Of a DNA stretch of 64,000 nucleotides, positions 55,052-64,000 are shown piece after piece. The first letter of the stretch is position 1, and each line of letters starts with the position of its first letter. The position numbers and the translations under genes are program-made. The notes under the pieces are model-generated. The model worked only from the letters and a program-made list of their open reading frames with translations. It had not been told where the DNA came from and did not search any database. The DNA comes from Methylomonas montana (GTDB lineage: Bacteria; Pseudomonadota; Gammaproteobacteria; Methylococcales; Methylomonadaceae): NCBI RefSeq assembly GCF_030490285.1, contig NZ_CP129884.1:992001-1056000 (forward strand), read 5' to 3'.

Positions 55052-56681
55052 TTGTTATTTGCTCCTCAACAGGAGACTAAAAGCAGTTTTTTTTATAGGT
55101 AGTGCCGGGTTTTTTTTTCATTCGGATGTTGCTTGGGGGTTTGACTGGCGCTTAACGCCAAGCATCTCTGCAAGTGAAATTTTTTCTGATAATTTGAACT
55201 TATCGGAAAATAATAAGCAAAGTGGCTTTGTCAGCGAAATTAGCCCTGGCTTATCCCTTTATGGTGTCTCGCCTTGGAGTACGTTTAACTTAAGCTATCG
55301 TTTGCAAAGTCTTTACAACGCAGGCGGTAGAGATGATCTTGATATAAATCATCAGCTTAATATGAGCTCTTTGTATCAGGCTGTTCGAAACACATTGTTT
55401 TTAGAAACCAGTAGCTCAATAAGTCAGCAGAATGTCAGTAATTCGTTTATTACTACCGACAATATTTCTGGGAATGGGGGGCGAGTTGAAAATAAAACTT
55501 TCAGTATTTCGCCGTATTGGACGCCGCATTTTGGACGATATGCCAATGGCCTGTTTAAGGTCGGTTATAACCGGTCTTCATTCGATAATTCAAATGCAAC
55601 GACTATTTCGCCATTGATCTCTAATTTTGTAACTGATTCGGATACATTTACCAGACAAGCGCGCTTATCTAGCGGTTCTGCTTTTAATAGGGTAAGTTGG
55701 GGCTTAAATTATTCCTCACAAGAGCAAAGCAGAGTCGCTGGTCAGGATGTGCGCTTCGAGCAATACCAAGGCGATGCTCGCTATTTCTTTAATCAAAAGT
55801 TTAGTGTATTTGGTCAAGCTGGCTTTGAAAATAATGATTATCAGACGTTAAATAATAGTATAAATAATGGCTTCTTTTATACTTTTGGAGCTAGATGGAG
55901 TCCCAGTCGTTGGTATTCGCTGGAAGCAGGCTACGGGAATAATAAACATGTCACCATGCAGTTCAACCCGTCTAGTAATTTAACGTCGACTATTACTTAC
56001 CGCAATAAAGATGTTGGTCTCAATACTGGCGATTCGTGGGATGCTAATTTCAATTATCGTGTCAAACAAGCTGTCATTGGGTTTAATTATTCTCAAGAGA
56101 CGACTACTACTCAGCAGCTGCTGATGGAGCAAGGTTTTTTCCAAAGGGACGCTAGCGGTAACTTGGTTCAAGTATCACAGCAAGATCTCATCTCACAGAG
56201 AATTTTCGCCCTGGACCCCTCGGGTAATCTGATTAGGGGGCCAAATTTCTCTCAACTCATTCAGAATCCTTTTGACTTGGTCAATGACGTAATTATTAGG
56301 AAACGCGGTAATTTGTCTTTCAGCTATCAAACTGGTAAGAGTAATTATAATGCTGCAGTTTTTAACGAACGTCGAACTTATGAGTTGCGTGCCGGGGAGG
56401 ACATGTCGTATGGGATTTCAGGTGGCTGGCAATGGCAATATGCGCCGAGGCTAAATTTTTACTTACAACCGTCGTGGCAGCATACAGAAGGAAGTATCTC
56501 CAGCAATACTAGATATGATGTTGCCTTGGGTGTAAGCCGGGCAGTCCCTATCAATCTTGGTCGACCTTTGTTGATGAATACCAGGCTTGAATTTCGACAC
56601 ATCAACCAAATGTCCGAATCCTCACAGTTTGGGGGATATATTGAAAACCGGGCGACGGCTAACTTTAACGTGCAATTCTAA
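55029..56681 (+). CDS. PEP-CTERM-system outer-membrane beta-barrel protein
   Basis: A 550-residue porin-like protein (TIGR03016-type). After a signal segment (AVFFIGSAGFFFHSDVAWG) the DWRLTPSISASEIFSDNLNLS opening and the closing aromatic strand TRLEFRHINQMSESSQFGGY..NFNVQF typical of outer-membrane barrels are clear, and alternating strands fill the middle. It may help export or anchor the polymer. ATG 55029 overlaps the kinase end; 55038 is an alternative. Confidence 0.88.
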   Translation: MENMDICDCYLLLNRRLKAVFFIGSAGFFFHSDVAWGFDWRLTPSISASEIFSDNLNLSENNKQSGFVSEISPGLSLYGVSPWSTFNLSYRLQSLYNAGGRDDLDINHQLNMSSLYQAVRNTLFLETSSSISQQNVSNSFITTDNISGNGGRVENKTFSISPYWTPHFGRYANGLFKVGYNRSSFDNSNATTISPLISNFVTDSDTFTRQARLSSGSAFNRVSWGLNYSSQEQSRVAGQDVRFEQYQGDARYFFNQKFSVFGQAGFENNDYQTLNNSINNGFFYTFGARWSPSRWYSLEAGYGNNKHVTMQFNPSSNLTSTITYRNKDVGLNTGDSWDANFNYRVKQAVIGFNYSQETTTTQQLLMEQGFFQRDASGNLVQVSQQDLISQRIFALDPSGNLIRGPNFSQLIQNPFDLVNDVIIRKRGNLSFSYQTGKSNYNAAVFNERRTYELRAGEDMSYGISGGWQWQYAPRLNFYLQPSWQHTEGSISSNTRYDVALGVSRAVPINLGRPLLMNTRLEFRHINQMSESSQFGGYIENRATANFNVQF

Positions 56682-56692
56682 TAACATACTAA

Positions 56693-57724
56693 ATGTACGA
56701 CGGCTTCTATAATCTCACTCAGAAACCATTTCAGCTTAGCGCGGACCCCGATTTTTTTTTCCAGAGTTCGGTACATAAGCGTGCACTGGCTTATATGCAT
56801 TACGGTTTGACGCAAGGCGAAGGCTTTGTGTTGGTCATCGGCTCGCCGGGTACTGGCAAAACTATGCTGGTCAAGAGTTTGATCAAGAATTTGAACAAAG
56901 ACAAGCTGTTGATCGGTGTCATGATGACCTCTCAAGTTGGGCCAGAAGATACCTTGCGAATGGCAGCGTCGACTTTTGGCTTTACATATTCGCTTAGCGA
57001 TAAAGCCAGTTTGCTATCGGGTTTTGAAAAATTTATCGTTGAAAAAGCCAGAGAAGGGCGGCGATTGTTATTGATTGTTGATGAAGCGCAGAATCTGCCT
57101 AAGCAATCGTTGGAAGAATTGCGCATGCTCACCAACCTGGATGTCAATGGTAATCCGGTTTTTCAGGTGTTTTTAGTCGGACAAACCGAGTTAAAGCGGA
57201 CAATTTATGCTGCGGATATGGAGCAGCTTAAGCAAAGGATAGTTTCAACCTTTCAACTCGATCCGCTCGATTTGGAAGAAACCAAAGAATACATCCTGTT
57301 TCGTTTGCAAACGGCGGGTTGGCGAGGAACGCCAGAGTTTACGCATCGTGTTTTTGAAGCTATTCACGAATTTAGCGGTGGTATTCCCAGGCGGATTAAT
57401 TCCTTATGTGACAGGCTGTTATTGTTTGGTTATCTGGAAGAATTAACGCTATTGGACGAACAAGCTGTCACGAAGGTGATCGTTGAAGTCAAAGAAGAAA
57501 TGTTATTGGAGTCGGGAGACGAAGGCACTGACGGTTCGGTATTATCCTCGCATCGTTATAGTGTTGGCGACGCCGATACTTTAGAACACCGAATATCCCG
57601 GCTAGAAGATACGGTCACCAACTTGCGAAATAGTGTTAACAAGGAGAAGGCTTTACTCAGGAAAGCCATTTTGCTGCAGTTGGACATGGATACCGTTTAC
57701 AGCGATACATCTCATCTGGATTAA
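56693..57724 (+). CDS. XrtA-associated AAA ATPase (ExeA-like)
   Basis: A 343-residue AAA+ ATPase of the general-secretion ExeA/GspA type found in XrtA loci. DGFYNLTQKPFQLSADPDFFF opens it; Walker A GSPGTGKTML near 46 and Walker B LLIVDEAQNLP near 124 follow, then a coiled-coil C-terminus. GC content is visibly higher from this gene on. It is 12 bases downstream of the barrel gene and followed six bases later by wecB. Confidence 0.92.
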   Translation: MYDGFYNLTQKPFQLSADPDFFFQSSVHKRALAYMHYGLTQGEGFVLVIGSPGTGKTMLVKSLIKNLNKDKLLIGVMMTSQVGPEDTLRMAASTFGFTYSLSDKASLLSGFEKFIVEKAREGRRLLLIVDEAQNLPKQSLEELRMLTNLDVNGNPVFQVFLVGQTELKRTIYAADMEQLKQRIVSTFQLDPLDLEETKEYILFRLQTAGWRGTPEFTHRVFEAIHEFSGGIPRRINSLCDRLLLFGYLEELTLLDEQAVTKVIVEVKEEMLLESGDEGTDGSVLSSHRYSVGDADTLEHRISRLEDTVTNLRNSVNKEKALLRKAILLQLDMDTVYSDTSHLD

Positions 57725-57729
57725 TAAAA

Positions 57730-58857
57730 ATGACACCCAAGGTTCTGGTATGTGTGGTAGGCGCGCGGCCGAATTTTATGAAAATGGCGCCGATTATCCG
57801 GCAATTGCAAGCCGTTAATCATTTAGTCATCCCTTATCTGGTGCACACCGGACAGCATTACGACCAAGCCATGAAAGATACGTTTTTCCAGCAGCTTGGT
57901 ATTCCTGAACCGAATAAGGATTTGGGGGTCGGTTCTGGCAGTCATGCGGTGCAAACTGCCAATATCATGTTACGTTTTGAGCCGGTTTTGGATGAGGTGA
58001 AGCCATTCGCGGTATTGGTGGTTGGTGATGTTAACTCGACTATCGCTTGCGGTCTGGTTGCGGTCAAAAAAAATATCCCTCTGATTCATGTAGAAGCAGG
58101 ATTGCGAAGTTACGACCGGGAAATGCCGGAAGAAATCAACCGGATTTTGACTGATCAGCTTTCCGATCTGTTATTCACCACCGAACGCGCGGCTGCGGAT
58201 AATTTACTGAAAGAAGGGATTGCCGAGCGGCGCATATGCTTCACCGGCAATGTGATGATCGACACGCTGCTGGCGAATTGCCAACAGGCCTCTTCCTTGT
58301 CGGAGACTTTGCAACGATACGGTGCTAAACAGACGGTTTCGGAAAAAACCTATGCCTTGCTGACTTTGCACAGGCCTTCTAATGTCGACGATCCTGAAAC
58401 ATTAGCGCGTTTGGTTCGGGTTGTCGGTGACATCAGCGAAAAGCTACCGGTGATATTTCCGGTTCATCCCCGTACCCAGCAGAAAATTGCCGAAGCGGGT
58501 TTATTAGCGGCTTTGCCTGAACAAAAAGTCATCATGCTGCCACCAGTAGGCTATCTGGAAATGTTGGGTTTGATGCAATCGGCGCGTTTGGTGTTGACCG
58601 ATTCCGGCGGATTGCAGGAAGAAACGACCGCATTGGGCATACCGTGCGTGACGTTGCGTGAAAATACCGAAAGGCCTATCACGATTACGGAAGGCACTAA
58701 TACTATTGTCGGCACCGATCCCGTCAAAATCATGCAATGCGTTGATGATATTTTGCATACCGGTGGTAAGAGCGGCCGGATTCCTGAATATTGGGATGGT
58801 AAGGCGGCGGATCGCATCGTCGATGAAATTGTACGGCGTTATCAGTTGGCGGGTTGA
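57730..58857 (+). CDS. wecB: UDP-N-acetylglucosamine 2-epimerase
   Basis: A 375-residue WecB/MnaA epimerase making UDP-ManNAc for the polymer. Marks are VGARPNFMKMAPIIRQL near 10-26, HVEAGLRSYDREMPEEINR near 118-136, the GNVMIDTLL motif and LTDSGGLQEETTALGIPCVTLR near 293-314. Length is typical. It sits in the GC-richer half of the locus. Confidence 0.95.
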   Translation: MTPKVLVCVVGARPNFMKMAPIIRQLQAVNHLVIPYLVHTGQHYDQAMKDTFFQQLGIPEPNKDLGVGSGSHAVQTANIMLRFEPVLDEVKPFAVLVVGDVNSTIACGLVAVKKNIPLIHVEAGLRSYDREMPEEINRILTDQLSDLLFTTERAAADNLLKEGIAERRICFTGNVMIDTLLANCQQASSLSETLQRYGAKQTVSEKTYALLTLHRPSNVDDPETLARLVRVVGDISEKLPVIFPVHPRTQQKIAEAGLLAALPEQKVIMLPPVGYLEMLGLMQSARLVLTDSGGLQEETTALGIPCVTLRENTERPITITEGTNTIVGTDPVKIMQCVDDILHTGGKSGRIPEYWDGKAADRIVDEIVRRYQLAG

Positions 58858-58865
58858 GTATCGGT

Positions 58866-59729
58866 ATGAATCTGCAATCACCAATCAATGCCATGACTGT
58901 CGATGTCGAGGACTATTTTCAAGTCTCGGCGTTCGAGTCGCATATAGCTCGCAATCAATGGGATAGTCTGCCGCATAGAGTCGAACAAAACACCCATAGA
59001 ATTTTGGATTTGTTCGATCAGCATCAGGTAAAAGCGACTTTTTTTACTTTGGGCTGGGTGGCCGAGCGTTATCCACAATTAGTGAAAAGGATAGTCAGCG
59101 ATGGTCACGAGCTGGCTTCCCACGGTTATCAACATACTCGTGTCACCGAACAAACGCTCGAGCAGTTCCGACAAGATCTCAGAATTAGCCGGCAAATTCT
59201 CGAAGATATTGGCGGTCGGTCTGTGGTGGGTTATCGGGCCGCCAGTTATTCGATTGGCGCCAAAAATCTCTGGGCATTGGAAGTGCTGGAAGACGAAGGC
59301 TTTCAATACAGTTCCAGTATTTACCCGGTCAAGCATGACTTATACGGTATGCCAGGTGCTCCGCGCTTTGCGTTCAGGCCTGACAATGCGCCGAATTTGT
59401 TGGAAATACCGATTACTACTTTGAAAATACTTGATCGCAATTTGCCATGCGGCGGCGGCGGCTTTTTTCGATTGTATCCATATCAAGTCTCGAAATGGGC
59501 TTACCGTTATATCAACAATCACGAAAAACAATCCGGCATTTTTTATTTTCACCCCTGGGAAATCGATCCCGAACAGCCTCGACAGCACAATTTGTCGTTT
59601 AAAACCCGGTTCAGACATTATCTGAATCTGGGCCGAATGCAAAATCGCCTTAACAACTTACTTGCCGATTTTGCTTGGGATACCATGCAGAATGTGTTTC
59701 TAACCAAGCAAACAGACAAATCATCATAG
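58866..59729 (+). CDS. XrtA-associated polysaccharide deacetylase
   Basis: A 287-residue NodB-type deacetylase; ATG 58866 is preferred over a TTG 12 bases upstream that overlaps the wecB stop. It has MTVDVEDYFQVSAFESH (catalytic Asp and metal Asp), GHELASHGYQHTRVT (metal His pair), GYRAASYSI and YFHPWEIDPEQP. It should deacetylate sugar units of the polymer. Confidence 0.92.
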   Translation: MNLQSPINAMTVDVEDYFQVSAFESHIARNQWDSLPHRVEQNTHRILDLFDQHQVKATFFTLGWVAERYPQLVKRIVSDGHELASHGYQHTRVTEQTLEQFRQDLRISRQILEDIGGRSVVGYRAASYSIGAKNLWALEVLEDEGFQYSSSIYPVKHDLYGMPGAPRFAFRPDNAPNLLEIPITTLKILDRNLPCGGGGFFRLYPYQVSKWAYRYINNHEKQSGIFYFHPWEIDPEQPRQHNLSFKTRFRHYLNLGRMQNRLNNLLADFAWDTMQNVFLTKQTDKSS

Positions 59730-59735
59730 TTAGTC

Positions 59736-60755
59736 ATGATCAAATTACTTGAGCCTGCCCAAGCCGAGCGTTGGGATTACTATGTCATGGCTGCGGCCGA
59801 TGGCAGCTTTTTTCATTTATCCGCTTGGCAGCAGGTAATCATGCAGGCATTCGGACACGACACTTATTATTACTACACCGAACAAGATGGTGAAATTACC
59901 GGTGTTTTGCCGTTGACCCATGTCAACAGCTTACTATTCGGTAATTCTTTAGTGTCAAACGCGTTTTGCGTTTATGGCGGCATTATTGCCAGTAATGATG
60001 AAGCCTTTGCGGCTTTACAGGGTAAAGCGCAACAATTGGCCAGGGAATTGGGTGTGGATAGTCTGGAGATGAGGAATCAGCAACAGCGTCATCCGGATTG
60101 GCCGCACAAAGAACTCTATGTAACGTTCAGAAAAGAACTCGATCCGGATGTCGAAAAAAACCTGAATGCCATTCCGCGCAAGCAGCGCGCGATGGTTCGG
60201 GCTGGCATCAAAGCTGGTTTGACCAGCGTTATAGACGACAATGTCGAGCGTTTGTATCGCGCTTATTCCGAAAGCGTCAGAAACCTGGGAACCCCGGTAT
60301 TTCCGAAAAAGTATTTTCAACTTTTGCAGGATGTATTCGGCGAGAGTTGCGAAGTGCTGACAATAGAACACGAAGGCCAATTAGTGGCTAGCGTGATGAG
60401 TTTTTATTTCAAGGGTGAGGTTTTGCCTTATTACGGCGGCGGCACCGACGCGGCCCGAGACTTGAAAGGCAACGATTTTATGTACTGGGAAGTAATGCGA
60501 CGCGCGGTTGAAAAGGGTTGCCGGGTTTTTGATTACGGCCGCAGCAAAGTCGGCACCGGTTCGTATCGTTTTAAAAAACACTGGGGTTTCGAGCCTGAGC
60601 CGCTCTATTACGAAGTCGATCTGGTCAAGGCCAAACAAATACCGGAAATCAATCCGCTTAACCCGAAATACCGCTTATTTATTGCCGCCTGGAAACGTTT
60701 GCCTTTACCAATTAGCCAGTTGGTTGGCCCTTGGCTTGCCAAGGATTTGGGCTGA
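59736..60755 (+). CDS. FemAB family XrtA/PEP-CTERM-associated protein
   Basis: A 339-residue FemAB-like GNAT-fold acyltransferase, of the type fixed in XrtA loci. FFHLSAWQQVIMQAFGHDTYYYY near 25, LEMRNQQQRHPDWP and YYGGGTDAARDLKGNDFMYWEVM near 230, then DYGRSKVGTGSYRFKKHWG mark the family. It may add amino acids to the polymer. Its stop overlaps the next start by one base (TGATG). Confidence 0.92.
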   Translation: MIKLLEPAQAERWDYYVMAAADGSFFHLSAWQQVIMQAFGHDTYYYYTEQDGEITGVLPLTHVNSLLFGNSLVSNAFCVYGGIIASNDEAFAALQGKAQQLARELGVDSLEMRNQQQRHPDWPHKELYVTFRKELDPDVEKNLNAIPRKQRAMVRAGIKAGLTSVIDDNVERLYRAYSESVRNLGTPVFPKKYFQLLQDVFGESCEVLTIEHEGQLVASVMSFYFKGEVLPYYGGGTDAARDLKGNDFMYWEVMRRAVEKGCRVFDYGRSKVGTGSYRFKKHWGFEPEPLYYEVDLVKAKQIPEINPLNPKYRLFIAAWKRLPLPISQLVGPWLAKDLG

Positions 60756-61960
60756 TGGCCAAGCCTAAATTACTGTATTTAGTTCATCGTATTCCCTATC
60801 CGCCTAACAAGGGTGACAAGATTCGTTCATTTCACTTTTTGCAGGCTTTAGCGGCGGAATACCAGATATTCCTCGGTACCTTTATCGACGATCCGGATGA
60901 CTGGGAACATGTCGATGCCTTAAAAACGTTTTGCAAGGATACTTGCTGTATCGATTTAAATCCTAAACTCGGCAAAATTAGGAGTCTGACAGGTTTGCTG
61001 AGTAGAGAAGCCTTGAGTTTGCCGTATTACCGTAACCGAGAGTTGCGGGAATGGGTAGACAAGACTATCAGCGAACAGGGTATCGAACGGGTGATGATTT
61101 TTTCATCGCCGATGGCGCAATACGTTGAGAAATATACCAATTTGCATTGGATGGCCGATTTTGTCGATGTCGATTCCGATAAATGGCGGCAATACGCGCA
61201 GAGTAAGAATTGGCCCGCGAGTTGGATTTACCGACGCGAAGCGGAAAAACTGCTGGCCTATGAGCGTCGTATCGCTGCGCTGGCCGATGCGACAATATTC
61301 GTATCCGAACAAGAAGCTGGCTTGTTCAAAACCTTGGCGCCGGAGTCCGCCGGCAAGATCGGCTTCGTAAACAACGGTGTCGATACCGATAGGTTCGATC
61401 CCGACTTGCCGTATGCGATCCCATTTGCCAATGAACAAAAATCTGTTGTATTCACCGGCGCGATGGATTACTGGGCCAATGTCGATGCGGTCAAGTGGTT
61501 TGCCGAGCAGGTATTGCCTAGTATTAACAGCCGTCGGCCGGAGGTGCGTTTTTACATAGTCGGCTCTAAACCTGCCAGGGAAGTATTGCAACTGGCGGAA
61601 AACGATCCCGCTGTGATCGTTACCGGTCGGGTTGAGGATGTCAGGCCCTATGTGGCTCACGCTGATGTGGTTGTTGCGCCGTTACGGATTGCCAGAGGTA
61701 TTCAAAACAAAGTGCTGGAAGCGATGGCGATGGCTAAGCCAATAGTCGTTACCTCGGCGGCGATGGACGGTATACCGGGCGGTGTGGATTTGCAGGTGAT
61801 GATAGCCGACGTAGCGGAAGAATTTGCCGACTGTGTTTTGCGGTGTCTGGAGCGGTCGGGCGAATCGGCAGTTGTTAATCGCAGCTATGTGAAAAATGGT
61901 TTCAGCTGGGAACAAAACGGCCAGCATTTATGCCGTTTATTGGCTGGTGAGACCGCATAA
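60755..61960 (+). CDS. XrtA-locus glycosyltransferase 1 (GT4, TIGR03087 type)
   Basis: A 401-residue GT-B glycosyltransferase from ATG 60755, overlapping the FemAB stop; an earlier in-frame codon is ignored. It has LLYLVHRIPYPPNKGDKIRSFHFLQAL and a C-terminal VVAPLRIARGIQNKVLEAMAMAKPIVVTSAA, where E binds the nucleotide sugar (donor-binding EMAM motif). Its stop overlaps the next gene (TAATG). Confidence 0.93.
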   Translation: MAKPKLLYLVHRIPYPPNKGDKIRSFHFLQALAAEYQIFLGTFIDDPDDWEHVDALKTFCKDTCCIDLNPKLGKIRSLTGLLSREALSLPYYRNRELREWVDKTISEQGIERVMIFSSPMAQYVEKYTNLHWMADFVDVDSDKWRQYAQSKNWPASWIYRREAEKLLAYERRIAALADATIFVSEQEAGLFKTLAPESAGKIGFVNNGVDTDRFDPDLPYAIPFANEQKSVVFTGAMDYWANVDAVKWFAEQVLPSINSRRPEVRFYIVGSKPAREVLQLAENDPAVIVTGRVEDVRPYVAHADVVVAPLRIARGIQNKVLEAMAMAKPIVVTSAAMDGIPGGVDLQVMIADVAEEFADCVLRCLERSGESAVVNRSYVKNGFSWEQNGQHLCRLLAGETA

Positions 61961-63096
61961 TGTCCAAGCCCTTGCCGCCGTTGATTGTTCATATCATTTA
62001 TCGACTAGGCATCGGTGGCTTGGAGAACGGTCTGGTCAATATCATCAACAATCTGCCGGAAGGCAGCTATAGACACGCCATTATCTGTTTGACTGAAAGC
62101 ACAGACTTCAGTCAACGTATCACCCGACAAGATGTGATTGTCCATCAATTACATAAACGCCCCGGACAAGATTGGGCTTCTTTTTATAAAGTGTATCGTC
62201 TGCTGAAACAATGGCGGCCGGCGATTGTTCATACCCGCAATCTGGCCGCGATCGAGTATCAGCTTTGTGCGTTACTTGCCGGTGTTCCCTACAGAATACA
62301 TGGCGAGCATGGCTGGGATGTCTTCGATCCTGACGGTAGTAATGTCAAATATCAATGGCTGCGGCGAATTTTAGGTTTAATCATTCACCGCTTCATTCCG
62401 CTGTCGCAGCATTTGCAAGATTATTTGCTGACGCGCGTTGGTATTCCCGCCAAAAAAATCACCCGGATTTGTAACGGTGTCGACACCAAAATCTTTTATC
62501 CTCGGCTGGGAAATAGGCTGGTACCGGAAGCCTGCTTGCTGGATTTGGATCAAAAGCTGGTAATAGGCAGCGTCGGGCGCATGCACGGCGTTAAAGATCA
62601 GCTGACACTGGTAAGGGCGTTTATCGATGCCTGCGAAAAGTCACTGGAATTTGCGCGGATTACTCGTTTGTTTTTGATCGGCGACGGACCATTGCGTGCT
62701 GAAGCGATTGAATTGCTGAATGCGGCTAAACTGGCCGATAAAGCCTGGTTGCCAGGCGAGCGTAACGATATTCCGGAAATTCTACGCAGTTTAGATATTT
62801 TTGTGTTGCCCTCCAAGGCGGAAGGCATTTCCAATACTATATTGGAAGCGATGGCGAGCGGTTTGCCGGTCATTGCTACCCGCGTCGGCGGCAACCCCGA
62901 GTTGGTGCTGGACGGTCAGACAGGTTGTCTGGTAGAAAAGGAAGATATCGAGGGTTTGTCGTTGGCGATGCAAGATTTGGTGGCGGATAACCAAAAACGG
63001 CGGCAATTAGGCGAGGCTTCACTTCGACGGATTCAGGCGGAATTTTCAATCGATAGCATGGTGAATCGCTATCGGCAAGTTTATGACAAGCAGTAA
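61960..63096 (+). CDS. XrtA-locus glycosyltransferase 2 (GT4, TIGR03088 type)
   Basis: A 378-residue GT-B enzyme. N-terminal HIIYRLGIGGLENGLVNIINNLP, the KITRICNGVDTKIFYP segment and donor site PSKAEGISNTILEAMASGLPVIATRVGGNPELV are present. It is the second sugar transferase of the polymer repeat unit. Twenty bases separate it from the amidotransferase gene. Confidence 0.93.
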   Translation: MSKPLPPLIVHIIYRLGIGGLENGLVNIINNLPEGSYRHAIICLTESTDFSQRITRQDVIVHQLHKRPGQDWASFYKVYRLLKQWRPAIVHTRNLAAIEYQLCALLAGVPYRIHGEHGWDVFDPDGSNVKYQWLRRILGLIIHRFIPLSQHLQDYLLTRVGIPAKKITRICNGVDTKIFYPRLGNRLVPEACLLDLDQKLVIGSVGRMHGVKDQLTLVRAFIDACEKSLEFARITRLFLIGDGPLRAEAIELLNAAKLADKAWLPGERNDIPEILRSLDIFVLPSKAEGISNTILEAMASGLPVIATRVGGNPELVLDGQTGCLVEKEDIEGLSLAMQDLVADNQKRRQLGEASLRRIQAEFSIDSMVNRYRQVYDKQ

Positions 63097-63116
63097 AGGA
63101 TTCAGAGAGAACTCAT

Positions 63117-64000
63117 ATGTGCGGCATAGTCGGTATTTTCGATATTACAGGTGCTAGTGAAATAGACCGAAATTTGTTGTCGCGGATGAACGAATCCCAA
63201 TTTCATCGCGGACCCGATGAAGGCGGCATGCATACTGAACCCGGTTTGGGCTTTGGTCATCGCCGGTTGTCCATTATCGATTTGTCGAGCGGCCAGCAAC
63301 CGATGCATAGTCAAGACGGTAATGTGGTACTGACTTATAACGGCGAGGTCTATAACTTTCCGGAATTGCGCGAAGAATTGGAAGCATTGGGATATAGCTT
63401 CAGGACTCATTGCGATACCGAAGTGATTCTGTATGCCTGGCAGGTTTGGGGCGAGTCTTGCGTCGAGCGTCTGCGCGGCATGTTTGCGTTTGCGATTTGG
63501 GACAGGTCCAGTCAGACTTTATTTTTAGCCCGCGATCGCTTGGGCGTGAAGCCGCTGTTTTACGCCGAGTTAAGCAATGGTCAATTCATTTTCGGTTCCG
63601 AACTGAAAGCCTTGAAACAACATCCGCTGTTGCCTAAAGAGGTTGATGCTACCGCAATCGAAGACTATTTCGGCTTTGGTTATATTCCCGATCCCAAGAC
63701 TATTTACCGTGGTGTGTACAAGCTGGAACCGGGATATTGTCTGACGATCAAGCGCGGGCAGAATGCTTATCGCCCAAAACAATATTGGGATGTTAAGTTC
63801 CAGACCACTTCGGTGGGTGGGGCCGCCGAAGCAGGCGAAGAGTTGATCGAGCGCTTACGCGAGGCTGTTAAAATTCGAATGGTGGCCGACGTACCCCTGG
63901 GAGCCTTCCTTTCCGGCGGCGTCGATTCCAGCGGCGTAGTGGCATTGATGGCTGGATTATCCAAAGATCCGGTCAATACTTGCTCGATTTCGTTCGGCGA
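63117..64000 (+). CDS. XrtA-associated asparagine-synthase-like amidotransferase (3' truncated)
   Basis: Start ATG 63117; the frame is open to the window end, about 294 residues. The glutaminase domain has the N-terminal nucleophile C2 (MCGIVGIFDITG), RGPDEGG, HRRLSIIDL and YNGEVYNFPELR. The synthetase domain begins with FLSGGVDSSGVVALM, the ATP-binding SGGxDSS loop, near 263. Type-1 exosortase-A amidotransferases of about 630 residues match. It would amidate a sugar or uronic acid in the polymer. The rest, and most likely xrtA, lie beyond the edge. Confidence 0.93.
   Translation, partial: MCGIVGIFDITGASEIDRNLLSRMNESQFHRGPDEGGMHTEPGLGFGHRRLSIIDLSSGQQPMHSQDGNVVLTYNGEVYNFPELREELEALGYSFRTHCDTEVILYAWQVWGESCVERLRGMFAFAIWDRSSQTLFLARDRLGVKPLFYAELSNGQFIFGSELKALKQHPLLPKEVDATAIEDYFGFGYIPDPKTIYRGVYKLEPGYCLTIKRGQNAYRPKQYWDVKFQTTSVGGAAEAGEELIERLREAVKIRMVADVPLGAFLSGGVDSSGVVALMAGLSKDPVNTCSISFG

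Overview
The window looks like chromosomal DNA of a gammaproteobacterial methanotroph close to Methylomonas (Methylococcaceae). This is inferred from the overall protein character, a cytochrome P460-family gene and a complete-looking exosortase-A (XrtA/PEP-CTERM) exopolysaccharide locus. No pmoA, rRNA or other marker gene is present, so the genus is an informed guess.

Region 1 (1-14.9 kb) is mixed housekeeping and accessory DNA. It holds a 5'-truncated HExxH protein, cysZ-mtnA, a CvfB-like RNA-binding protein, cytochrome P460, a DUF2971 protein, a PPOX flavoprotein, a DUF4336 gene broken by a frameshift, a composite non-coding repeat, an AT-rich orphan gene, cysH-gshA (sulfur assimilation into glutathione), recQ carrying six in-frame 51-bp repeats inside its zinc domain, queD, yqiB and a PilZ protein. 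The intergenic DNA is rich in hairpins that look like dispersed repeats.

Region 2 (15.1-21.7 kb, all minus) is a signalling block: a beta-lactamase-fold serine hydrolase, two stand-alone periplasmic binding proteins and a membrane hybrid histidine kinase in one tight operon, with a REC-HD-GYP regulator just upstream. Region 3 (22.0-25.9 kb) is the overlapping operon dacA/C-type carboxypeptidase, D-amino-acid transaminase, ybeD, lipB, lipA, followed by a 143-bp MITE-like repeat.

Region 4 (26.2-34.5 kb) has an Fe-S-type winged-helix regulator divergent from a truncated haemoglobin and a ferredoxin-NAD reductase (probable nitric-oxide defence). A LysR regulator then diverges from a lipoprotein and an EmrB/OMF/EmrA tripartite efflux operon. 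Region 5 (34.7-43.5 kb) has a DUF5765 membrane protein, a PfkB sugar kinase, and an operon of circularly permuted ATP-grasp, alpha-E, an HPPD-like VOC protein and transglutaminase-DUF2126. That operon has what looks like an NtrC site and a sigma-54 promoter in front of it, which suggests a nitrogen-controlled peptide-making system with an unexpected dioxygenase-fold member.

Region 6 (43.7-64 kb) is the XrtA exopolysaccharide locus: two LuxI-like acyltransferases flanking prsR/prsK and a cNMP-binding protein, then PrsT, polysaccharide export lipoprotein, chain-length determinant, tyrosine kinase, outer-membrane barrel, ATPase, wecB, deacetylase, FemAB, two glycosyltransferases and an asparagine-synthase-like amidotransferase cut by the window end. 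Base composition shifts sharply near 56.7 kb, from AT-rich to GC-richer genes. The exosortase itself is not in the window and should lie just beyond the right edge.
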